Assembly (NCBI GenBank): GCA_044232905.1
Contig: JBIIKZ010000021.1
Span: 1 to 30,622 of the forward strand
DNA length: 30,622 nucleotides
Origin: CANHVK01 sp044232905
GTDB lineage: Bacteria; Bacteroidota; Bacteroidia; Flavobacteriales_D; Crocinitomicaceae
Direction: 5' to 3'
Part shown: positions 23,702 through 30,622 of the stretch, in pieces
Layout of the letters: the number at the start of each line of letters is the position of its first letter
How positions within the stretch are numbered: the stretch's first letter is position 1
Position numbers and translations under genes: made by a program
The notes under the pieces: model-generated
Seen by the model: only the letters and a program-made list of their open reading frames with translations
The model's database searches: none
What the model was told of the DNA's origin: nothing

Positions 23702-26269
23702 TTATAATTCTCCTAAATTCATACCAATGGTAAAGTTTAATTTACCAAAATAACTTTTTTGTTGGATAGACTCATCCGACCCACCCGCAACGCGATATCC
23801 TTGCGCATGAGGATCTAAATAATCGAACCCCCAACCATAATCAACTCCTAACATCCCAAACATTGGTAAGAATACGCGTATTCCAGCTCCAGCAGAACGC
23901 TTAACATTAAATGGATTAAAGGATTTTATGGTTGGAAATGTGTTCCCTGCTTCAGCAAAAGCTAATACATAAAAGGTAGCTTGTGGATTTAATGAAATTG
24001 GATATCTAAGTTCCATTGTGTACTTTGCGATGACAGGATCACTTGCTGCACTTGATAAACTATTGTCATTATAACCGCGTAACGCAATGATTTCTCTTCC
24101 GCCCAATTGGTTCATTCCAGATAATCCATTTCCACCTAATGTGAATCTTTCAAATGGTGTAAGTCCTTTTGTAGCACTATATCCACCCATAAACCCAAAT
24201 CCAATTCTAGGGCGTAATACTAATTTTTTATCCCGTGTTAATGGTAGGAACCACTCGCCTGTAAATTTAATTTTAAAATATTCAAGGTATTTGTATCTAT
24301 CTTGTTGACTTGCATTTGTAAAATCTTTGTTGCCGTTCATTAAAAAATAAGGCAACGAACTTTTAGCTGTAAATGTCAAGTGTGAACCTTCTTTCGGATA
24401 GATTGGACTATCAATTGAATTTCGTTGAAGAATGTATTTTAAACTAATATCATTTGCAAATCCTTGGCTAAAGCTCGGAAAATAACTAGGGTAATTAATT
24501 ACCTCATAATATTGATAACCGATTTCATAATAAGCATTAAAAAAATCATCTGGAACTTTTTTACGTCTCCCTAGCCCAACTCCTGCACCTGTAATAGATA
24601 TCCCTTGATAATTTGCGCTAGAACGCAATAAACCTGTTCCAAATTGGGAATGCGTTAACCAAGAAGAAAATGAATTTGGCTTTTTCCCTCCCAACCAAGG
24701 CTCTGTAAAAGATAAATTAAAAGATTTGAAAAATGTTCCATTGGTTTGGAAACGAAGTGAAACACGCTGACCATCTCCTGTTGGTAGTGGGGACCAAGCA
24801 CTCCTTTTTAAGGAATTGCGTAATGAGAAGTTACTGATGGTTAAACCTGCTGTTCCAATCAATCGTCCTGCACCATAACCGCCAGAAAGTTCGATTTGAT
24901 CGGATGGTTTTTCTTCTACCGTATATTCTATATCTACTGTTCCTTCTTGTGGGTTTGGTAATGGATTGATTTGAAACGCTTCATTGTTAAAATATCCAAG
25001 TTGGGATAACTCACGTTGCGTACGTATGATATCATTACGGTTAAATAAATCTCCTGGTTTAGTTCTAATTTCTCTGCGAATTACATGATCATTCGTCTTT
25101 GTATTTCCCTTAATGATAATTTTTCGTACGCGCGCTTCTTTTCCTTCGATGATACGCATTTGATACGATATCTTATGGTTTTTAACGCCTGTTTCAATAG
25201 GGATTACTTGGAAAAATAAATAACCTCTGTCCATATACAATGAGGAAATATCTCTACCATCTTGACTCATAGACATACGACCATCAATAATTGATTTATT
25301 GTAAATATCGCCATTTTTGATTCCTAATATTGTATCCAAAAATCCACTACTGAATTTTGTATTACCAACCCATTCTATATCCCCAAAACGATAAATACTT
25401 CCTTCTTCTAGTTGTATTTTTATTCCAAGGTGCTTTTCATCGATTAAGTATACAGAGTCTTTAATAATATGTGCATCGCGTAAACCTATACTTTGAAATT
25501 TTGTTAATACGCTCGCTTTGTCTTTTTCAAAGGATGAAATTGAAAATTTCGAACGTTTATAAAATCTCCAAATTGCATGTTCTTTTGTTTCTTTCATCGC
25601 TCTTTTAACTTTTCGCGATGAAATAGTTGTATTTCCAATAATTTCTATGTTTCCAATTTTGACTTTTTTCCCTTTATCTACTTGGATGATAAACATCTCC
25701 GAGTTGTTCATTAGTTTGTCAGCTTCCCTTACGATGACAACCTTTGCATTGTAGTAGCCTTTATCTCTGTAAAATCCGTGTACTTTATGTTTGGTTGTAA
25801 GTATTAAATTTTCGGTAATTGTTTTTCCTGAAAATAAATGAATAGACTCTCTTAATTTATCTGCTTCCTTTTTGCTTACACCTTCAAGTTTAAAACGGGA
25901 TAACTTTGGTCTTGGGGTTAATTTAATAACAAGAAACGCAACATCCCCAATTTCTTTATCCATTCCTATATCAATGGTTGAAAATAACCCTTCTTTCCAA
26001 AGATTTTTAACTGCCTCTGTAATTTGAACTCCTGGAATTTTGATTCTACTTCCTGGACGTATACCTGCAATTACTTTTATTGCCTGATGATCAAAATAGT
26101 CTGCCCCTTCGATGCGTATATTACCAATTTCGTATTCTTTTGGATTTGTATAGTCTAATGAAAGGTTACCGCCTATGATTTGATTATTGGATTTTGTGCT
26201 GTCTGATAGTTGAGCGTATGCACATACTTTTATCAATATAAGTAATGCTAAAGAAAACAGATACTTCAT
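23702..26269 (-). CDS. bamA: Outer-membrane protein assembly factor BamA
   Basis: The 855-residue protein starts with a signal peptide (MKYLFSLALLILIKVCAYAQ). Several POTRA domains cover about residues 45-460 (for example YEIGNIRIEGADYFDHQAIK, and RVRKIIIKGNTKTNDHVIRR with the usual IxGN pattern). The Omp85 beta-barrel follows from about 465 to the end, with the conserved loop-6 motif as ALRGYNDN near residue 730 and a final strand ending IGMNLGEL. BamA inserts beta-barrel proteins into the outer membrane. The gene is four bases after uppS and two bases before the first ompH gene, a tight envelope operon typical of Flavobacteriia. Confidence 0.95.
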   Translation of the reverse strand: MKYLFSLALLILIKVCAYAQLSDSTKSNNQIIGGNLSLDYTNPKEYEIGNIRIEGADYFDHQAIKVIAGIRPGSRIKIPGVQITEAVKNLWKEGLFSTIDIGMDKEIGDVAFLVIKLTPRPKLSRFKLEGVSKKEADKLRESIHLFSGKTITENLILTTKHKVHGFYRDKGYYNAKVVIVREADKLMNNSEMFIIQVDKGKKVKIGNIEIIGNTTISSRKVKRAMKETKEHAIWRFYKRSKFSISSFEKDKASVLTKFQSIGLRDAHIIKDSVYLIDEKHLGIKIQLEEGSIYRFGDIEWVGNTKFSSGFLDTILGIKNGDIYNKSIIDGRMSMSQDGRDISSLYMDRGYLFFQVIPIETGVKNHKISYQMRIIEGKEARVRKIIIKGNTKTNDHVIRREIRTKPGDLFNRNDIIRTQRELSQLGYFNNEAFQINPLPNPQEGTVDIEYTVEEKPSDQIELSGGYGAGRLIGTAGLTISNFSLRNSLKRSAWSPLPTGDGQRVSLRFQTNGTFFKSFNLSFTEPWLGGKKPNSFSSWLTHSQFGTGLLRSSANYQGISITGAGVGLGRRKKVPDDFFNAYYEIGYQYYEVINYPSYFPSFSQGFANDISLKYILQRNSIDSPIYPKEGSHLTFTAKSSLPYFLMNGNKDFTNASQQDRYKYLEYFKIKFTGEWFLPLTRDKKLVLRPRIGFGFMGGYSATKGLTPFERFTLGGNGLSGMNQLGGREIIALRGYNDNSLSSAASDPVIAKYTMELRYPISLNPQATFYVLAFAEAGNTFPTIKSFNPFNVKRSAGAGIRVFLPMFGMLGVDYGWGFDYLDPHAQGYRVAGGSDESIQQKSYFGKLNFTIGMNLGEL

Positions 26270-26273
26270 ATAC

Positions 26274-27014
26274 TTATATAATTTGTTCAGATGTTTGACC
26301 GAATCTACGTTCTCTGGATTGGTAGTTTATTACTGCTAAATAAAGATCTTCTTCTTTGAAATCTGGCCAAAGTACTTCTGTAAAATATAATTCGCTATAA
26401 GCTAATTGCCATAATAGAAAGTTACTTATCCGATGTTCTCCGCTTGTTCGAATAATTAATTCAGGATCCGGAATATTTTTAGTGCATAATTCGCCTGCGA
26501 TTACTTCTTCTGTAATTTCGTTTGAATCTATTGTACCTTTTTTTACTTTTTCACTAATACTTTTTATCGCATTTTTGATTTCCCAGCGTGCACTATAGTT
26601 TAATGCTAATACTAAATACAACTTATCGTTTTTTGATAAAAAAGCTTTTGCTTCTTGTAATTCATCGCGACAAGAGTCTGGTAAGCCATCTTCATCTCCG
26701 ATTACAATCAATCCAGTTTGATGATTATTCAATAATTCTAATTCATTTGAAATGGTTTGAACTAACAAGTTCATGATTCCATCTACTTCGTCTTTTGGTC
26801 TATTCCAATTCTCGGTGGAAAAAGTATACAGGGTTAAATATTTTACCCCCATAGATAAGCAAGCATTAATTGACTCACGCACAGCTTCAACGCCTATGGA
26901 ATGTCCATATAGACGTTCTTGCCCTTGTTTTTGAGCCCAACGTCCATTTCCATCCATTATAATGGCAATGTGTTGCGGGATATTATTCTTATCTATTTTT
27001 TCTAATGATTTCAT
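26274..27014 (-). CDS. uppS: Isoprenyl transferase (undecaprenyl diphosphate synthase)
   Basis: The 246-residue enzyme extends farnesyl diphosphate with isopentenyl units to make the C55 lipid carrier for peptidoglycan and surface glycans. The signature HIAIIMDGNGRWAQ places the catalytic Asp at D21, and RLYGHSIGVEAVRE, TLYTFSTENWNRP and RTSGEHRISNFLLWQ follow in the family order. Length is normal for cis-prenyltransferases. It heads the operon uppS-bamA-ompH-ompH. A terminator at 27095 separates it from atpC. Confidence 0.95.
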   Translation of the reverse strand: MKSLEKIDKNNIPQHIAIIMDGNGRWAQKQGQERLYGHSIGVEAVRESINACLSMGVKYLTLYTFSTENWNRPKDEVDGIMNLLVQTISNELELLNNHQTGLIVIGDEDGLPDSCRDELQEAKAFLSKNDKLYLVLALNYSARWEIKNAIKSISEKVKKGTIDSNEITEEVIAGELCTKNIPDPELIIRTSGEHRISNFLLWQLAYSELYFTEVLWPDFKEEDLYLAVINYQSRERRFGQTSEQII

Positions 27015-27031
27015 TGGATTAAAAAATGATA

Positions 27032-27039
27032 CTAAGGTA
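27032..27039 (-). promoter_or_regulatory. Possible -7 box of the uppS-bamA operon
   Basis: On the minus strand the octamer is TACCTTAG, one mismatch from TAnnTTTG, 17 bases before the uppS ATG. A promoter is expected here because a terminator lies just upstream. No -33 box is evident. Confidence 0.3.
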
Positions 27040-27093
27040 ATAATTTAAAGGTGGAAATCAATATTATGTGTACTGAACTTAACAATGCTTAAC

Positions 27094-27128
27094 AAAAAGA
27101 GGGATTTGGTTGCCCAAATCCCTCTTTT
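27094..27128 (-). terminator. Terminator of the atpD-atpC operon
   Basis: Perfect 15-base arms (27095-27109 and 27114-27128; AAAAGAGGGATTTGG on the plus strand) enclose the loop TTGC. On the minus strand the stem ends in a T-run. It begins 18 bases after the atpC stop and insulates atpDC from uppS. Confidence 0.92.
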
Positions 27129-27145
27129 GATTTTGTATTATTTAC

Positions 27146-27439
27146 TTATTCCGCAAGAATAATTAATTTATTATTTAGCATTTCAATTACGCCACCTTTT
27201 ACATCTACACGAATAATTTTGTTAGAACCATCCACTTGAATTAATTTATTCAGCTTAGATACTTTTTTCGCTTCGATAGCCTCCGCCAAATCTATTTTTA
27301 CCGTTCCTTCAGTTAGTGTAGAAATAATTGGTGAGTGATTATTTAATACTTGAAAAAGTCCATCTTGACCAGGTAGTTGTACCGCAGTAACTTCTCCTTC
27401 AAATACTTTTGTTTCGGGTGTAATAATTTCTAATCGCAT
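27146..27439 (-). CDS. atpC: F1 ATP synthase epsilon subunit (short form)
   Basis: The 97-residue protein has the N-terminal beta-sandwich of the epsilon subunit: MRLEIITPETKVFEGEVTAV, then LPGQDGLFQVLNNHSPII, and VKGGVIEMLNNKLIILAE at the end. Usual epsilon subunits are about 130-140 residues because they add a C-terminal pair of helices that inhibits ATP hydrolysis; those helices are absent here. Short forms are common in Bacteroidota, so this is likely natural and not a truncation. It starts 15 bases after atpD. The other subunit genes are not in the window. Confidence 0.92.
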   Translation of the reverse strand: MRLEIITPETKVFEGEVTAVQLPGQDGLFQVLNNHSPIISTLTEGTVKIDLAEAIEAKKVSKLNKLIQVDGSNKIIRVDVKGGVIEMLNNKLIILAE

Positions 27440-27454
27440 AAGGTATAGCTAATA

Positions 27455-28957
27455 TTAATGAGTGTCAGCTAACATTTTCTTACCAGCTTCGATAACCTCA
27501 TCGATGCTACCTTTTAAGTTGAATGCTGCTTCAGGGTATTCGTCAACCTCACCATTCAAGATCATGTTAAATCCTTTGATAGTTTCTTGGATGTCAACTA
27601 ATACTCCTTTTAATCCTGTAAATTGCTCAGCAACGTGGAAAGGTTGAGATAAGAAACGTTGTACACGACGTGCTCTGTGAACAACTAATTTATCTTCTTC
27701 AGAAAGTTCGTCCATACCTAAAATAGCGATGATATCTTGAAGTTCTTTATAACGTTGTAAAATTTGTTTTACATTTTGAGCACAATCGTAGTGAGCATCA
27801 CCCAATACTTTTGCAGAAAGAATACGAGATGTAGAATCTAGTGGGTCAACCGCTGGATAGATACCTAACTCAGAAATTTTACGCGATAATACTGTTGTAG
27901 CATCCAAGTGCGCAAACGTATTTGCTGGCGCTGGATCCGTTAAGTCATCCGCAGGTACGTAAACCGCTTGTACAGATGTAATAGATCCATTTTTTGTAGA
28001 AGAAATACGCTCTTGCATCGCACCCATCTCTGTTGCTAAAGTTGGTTGGTAACCTACTGCAGAAGGCATACGACCTAATAACGCAGATACTTCAGAACCA
28101 GCTTGCGTAAAACGGAAGATGTTATCTACGAAGAAAAGGATATCTTTTCCTTGTCCGTCTCCCTCACCATCACGGTAGTATTCCGCTAATGTTAATCCAG
28201 ATAAAGCTACACGAGCACGTGCTCCAGGAGGCTCATTCATTTGACCAAAAACGAAAGTAGCTTTAGACTCTTTCATTTCTTCTAAGTCAATTTTAGAAAG
28301 GTCCCATCCACCTTCTTCCATAGAATGCATAAATTCAGCACCATACTTGATGATACCTGATTCTAACATCTCACGAAGTAAGTCATTACCTTCACGTGTA
28401 CGCTCACCTACACCTGCAAACACAGATAAACCACCGTGTCCTTTAGCGATATTGTTAATTAATTCTTGAATCAATACAGTTTTACCTACTCCAGCACCAC
28501 CGAAAAGACCAATTTTACCACCTTTTGCATATGGCTCAATTAAGTCAATTACTTTGATACCTGTAAATAACACTTCTGTTGCTGTTGAAAGTTGATCAAA
28601 TTTTGGTGCATCACGGTGGATAGATAAACCTCCTTCGTTGCTCACTTCATTAATTCCATCAATCGCTTCACCAACTACGTTAAATAAACGTCCTTTGATT
28701 TTTTCACCAATTGGCATCTTAATAGCACTACCAGTAGCAGTAACAATCATTCCTCGTGTGAAACCATCTGTTGAGTCCATTGAAATTGCACGCACAGAAC
28801 TTTCTCCTACGTGTGATTGAACTTCTAAAACAACGCGCGTTCCGTTGTCTCTTCTTACTTCCAATGCATCATAAATGTTAGGAAGCTCAACTCCTTTATC
28901 GAAGTTTACGTCTACTACAGGACCAATTACCTGGGATATTTTACCTTGAACTGACAT
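27455..28957 (-). CDS. atpD: F1 ATP synthase beta subunit
   Basis: The 500-residue catalytic subunit binds and makes ATP in the F1 head. The Walker A motif GGAGVGKT is at residues 153-160, the catalytic glutamate is E185 in AGVGERTREGNDLL, ILFFVDNIFRFTQAGSEVS carries the Walker B aspartate, and ALLGRMPSAVGYQPTLATEM follows. Length is slightly above the usual 460-480, as is common in Bacteroidota. It is followed by atpC and a strong terminator. Having atpDC apart from the rest of the atp genes is the usual arrangement in this phylum. Confidence 0.97.
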   Translation of the reverse strand: MSVQGKISQVIGPVVDVNFDKGVELPNIYDALEVRRDNGTRVVLEVQSHVGESSVRAISMDSTDGFTRGMIVTATGSAIKMPIGEKIKGRLFNVVGEAIDGINEVSNEGGLSIHRDAPKFDQLSTATEVLFTGIKVIDLIEPYAKGGKIGLFGGAGVGKTVLIQELINNIAKGHGGLSVFAGVGERTREGNDLLREMLESGIIKYGAEFMHSMEEGGWDLSKIDLEEMKESKATFVFGQMNEPPGARARVALSGLTLAEYYRDGEGDGQGKDILFFVDNIFRFTQAGSEVSALLGRMPSAVGYQPTLATEMGAMQERISSTKNGSITSVQAVYVPADDLTDPAPANTFAHLDATTVLSRKISELGIYPAVDPLDSTSRILSAKVLGDAHYDCAQNVKQILQRYKELQDIIAILGMDELSEEDKLVVHRARRVQRFLSQPFHVAEQFTGLKGVLVDIQETIKGFNMILNGEVDEYPEAAFNLKGSIDEVIEAGKKMLADTH

Positions 28958-28994
28958 AGTTGTTGCCTTTTAAGTGTAATTCTGAATTTGGATG

Positions 28995-29002
28995 CAAAGA
29001 TA
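28995..29002 (-). promoter_or_regulatory. Putative -7 box of atpD-atpC
   Basis: On the minus strand TATCTTTG matches TAnnTTTG exactly and is followed by CATCC, a very typical Bacteroidota promoter context. It lies 37 bases upstream of the atpD ATG. The 135-base gap to hutI holds nothing else that I recognise. Confidence 0.6.
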
Positions 29003-29092
29003 TATCTTTTATTTTTTTATTTGCTATGATTCAGTGGAAAAATCATTTTTTTCCTTTTTTAAGGAGTGTTCCTTATTCCTCTAAACCGTATT

Positions 29093-30325
29093 TTATGAAA
29101 TTAATCGCGCTACATGATTTTCGCCAAATGCGTACGGTATGTAAGCAAGGGACGGTATTTCATGCGTGATTAGTACATTCCCACTTTTGCCAAGACTAAT
29201 ACTTCCATGGGTTTTATGAATCCCCATTGCGTATGCAGCGTTTAAGGTTAATGCATTGATAGCTTCTTCTGGTGTTAACTTCATTTTGATACAAGCTAAA
29301 GAAAGAACTACTTGTAAATTACCTGTTGGTGTGGTGCCTGGATTAAAGTCACTAGCCAAAGCAATGGGTAATCCTGCTTCAATTAATCTTCGCGCATTCC
29401 CAAATGGAATCGAAATGAAGTGTGAACAACTTGGTAATAAGGTTGGCATACATTCGGAATGTTTAATTGCCTCAATATCTTCCTCCGAGATTTCTTCCAA
29501 GTGGTCCACCGATAATGCGCCTAATTCAATCGCCTTTGCAATTCCCCCCATTACGGAAAATTGATTCACATGCACTTTTGGTATTAAGCCATATTTTTTC
29601 CCTGCCAACAATATTTCTTCCATTTCTTCTAGAGAAAAATAATTTCGTTCACAGAATACATCAATATAATCCGCCAATTTTTCTTCGGCTATTTTAGGTA
29701 ACATTTCGTTAATAATCAAATCGATATACCCGCGATGATTTTCTTTGTATGCTGCTGGAAAAGCATGCGCACCTAAAAAAGTTGCTTTAACAGTGATTGG
29801 AAGATTTTCTTTCAAACGTTTAATGACACGCAACATCTTTAATTCCGCTTCCACGGATAATCCGTAACCAGATTTTATTTCAATGGCAGCTGTACCAGTT
29901 GCCATGACTTTTTTTACTCGCAAGAGAGCTTCTTCATATAAAGCATCTTCTGATTTTTCTGCTAATCGTCTTGCGGAGTTTAATATCCCTCCACCTTTTA
30001 ATGCAATTTCTTCATAGGTCAATCCTTTGATACGATCCACAAATTCTTCTTCGCGACTTTTAGCAAATACAATGTGTGTATGTGAATCACAAAATCCGGG
30101 TAGAACATATTTTCCTTCTGCATCGATCACTTCCACATTACGCCAATCCGTAATACCTTCCCATTCTTCCATCAATCCATACGCAACAATAATGTTATCT
30201 TCGATTGCAAGATATGCGTTTTCTAAAATTGGTAGTTCTTCCATTTCTTTACCTATTCGTGCGATAGGAAGGTTTTCACCGTATTGAACTAATCCTTTGA
30301 TGTTTTTTATAAGAATTTTTGACAT
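29093..30325 (-). CDS. hutI: Imidazolonepropionase
   Basis: The 410-residue enzyme opens the imidazolone ring in histidine breakdown, giving N-formimino-L-glutamate. It belongs to the amidohydrolase superfamily: H82 and H84 in GFCDSHTHIVFAKSREEEF bind the metal, KVHVNQF and VDHLEEISEED supply further histidines, and ALASDFNPGTTP carries the catalytic Asp. Length is normal. No hutH, hutU or hutG is visible in the window. It starts 19 bases after the ABC exporter gene ends, so the two may share a transcript, though a functional link is not obvious. Confidence 0.93.
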   Translation of the reverse strand: MSKILIKNIKGLVQYGENLPIARIGKEMEELPILENAYLAIEDNIIVAYGLMEEWEGITDWRNVEVIDAEGKYVLPGFCDSHTHIVFAKSREEEFVDRIKGLTYEEIALKGGGILNSARRLAEKSEDALYEEALLRVKKVMATGTAAIEIKSGYGLSVEAELKMLRVIKRLKENLPITVKATFLGAHAFPAAYKENHRGYIDLIINEMLPKIAEEKLADYIDVFCERNYFSLEEMEEILLAGKKYGLIPKVHVNQFSVMGGIAKAIELGALSVDHLEEISEEDIEAIKHSECMPTLLPSCSHFISIPFGNARRLIEAGLPIALASDFNPGTTPTGNLQVVLSLACIKMKLTPEEAINALTLNAAYAMGIHKTHGSISLGKSGNVLITHEIPSLAYIPYAFGENHVARLIS

Positions 30326-30344
30326 GATTCTTTTTGTTATTCGA

Positions 30345-30622
30345 TTATCTTTCTCCTATTTGTTGCCTCCACATGGCATAGTACAATCCTTTTTCTTCAA
30401 GTAATTCAAGGTGTTTTCCAGCTTCTGTGATTTGTCCTTTTTCTAATACAAAAATACGATCTGCATGCATAATCGTACTTAAACGATGGGCAATTAATAT
30501 GGTAATATGCGATTTTTTTGCGGATAAATCGCGTACTGTTTTGCTAATTTCTTCTTCTGTTAAGGAGTCTAATGCCGAGGTTGCTTCATCAAAAACCAAT
30601 AGGGATGGATTTCTTAATAGGG
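30345..30622 (-). CDS. ABC exporter ATP-binding domain, C-terminal end (runs off the window)
   Basis: Only the last 91 or so codons are inside the window. They read, from the edge, LLRNPSLLVFDEATSALDSL, which is Walker B and the D-loop, then ITILIAHRLSTIMHADRIFV containing the switch histidine, and VLEKGQITEAGKHLELLEEK. This is the nucleotide-binding domain of a type I exporter of the MsbA/lipid-A-flippase or multidrug class, in which a membrane domain normally precedes it in the same chain. The substrate cannot be told. The reading frame is open through to the window edge, so the gene starts beyond 30622. Confidence 0.9.
   Translation of the reverse strand, partial: LLRNPSLLVFDEATSALDSLTEEEISKTVRDLSAKKSHITILIAHRLSTIMHADRIFVLEKGQITEAGKHLELLEEKGLYYAMWRQQIGER

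Noticed and set aside
29040..29085. TAAGGA/TCCTTA hairpin as a terminator between hutI and atpD
   Set aside because: The stem is only six bases and neither strand has a T-run after it; it also lies upstream of atpD's neighbour on the wrong side to end hutI.
28960..29169. Plus-strand frame of 69 codons in the hutI-atpD gap
   Set aside because: It covers the atpD promoter and runs antisense into hutI, with no recognisable protein features.

Overview
The window looks like a chromosomal segment from a low-GC member of the Bacteroidota, most likely Flavobacteriales. Four things point there: a type IX secretion (T9SS) C-terminal signal and SprB repeats on a giant surface protein; lamin-tail-domain secreted proteins; several exact matches to the Bacteroidota -7 promoter box TAnnTTTG with little sign of Shine-Dalgarno use; and an isolated atpD-atpC pair with a short epsilon subunit. 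This is a judgement from content, not from a database search. There are no tRNA, rRNA, CRISPR, phage or transposase genes that I can see.

Layout. Positions 1-3063 hold a truncated bestrophin-family channel gene (minus), divergent from a secreted class D beta-lactamase-like protein that has lost its catalytic Ser and Lys (plus), then a GT9 heptosyltransferase-like gene and a TauE/SafE permease (both minus). Positions 3230-6596 hold recJ, a long imperfect palindrome with a second hairpin, an orphan HigA-type antitoxin gene and asd. Positions 6659-13299 encode two large secreted proteins: a two-LTD-domain protein and a 1321-residue SprB-repeat protein with a T9SS sorting domain. A strong terminator at 13321-13350 separates them from nadK and a CBS-ACT gene (minus). 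Positions 15082-20076 are a plus-strand run: a small unknown gene, rseP, a tryptophan 2,3-dioxygenase-family gene, a GT9 and a GT4 glycosyltransferase. Positions 20071-27014 are a minus-strand run for the cell envelope: uppS, bamA, two ompH/skp genes, then (after a terminator) murI, maf and a radical SAM/SPASM gene. The window ends with atpD-atpC, hutI and the 3' end of an ABC exporter gene, all on the minus strand.

How the genes fit together. Most of the window is envelope biology. UppS makes the polyprenyl carrier, MurI makes D-glutamate for peptidoglycan, BamA with two Skp-like chaperones assembles outer-membrane proteins, RseP is the intramembrane protease often tied to envelope stress, the glycosyltransferases probably build surface glycan, and the two giant proteins are surface or secreted products. 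Housekeeping metabolism is represented by asd, nadK, atpDC, hutI and the dioxygenase. No complete new multi-gene system stands out. The best leads are the catalytically dead beta-lactamase homologue, the palindromic element beside the orphan antitoxin, a promoter that appears to sit inside a terminator U-tract before murI, and a probable leaderless gene at 15082.
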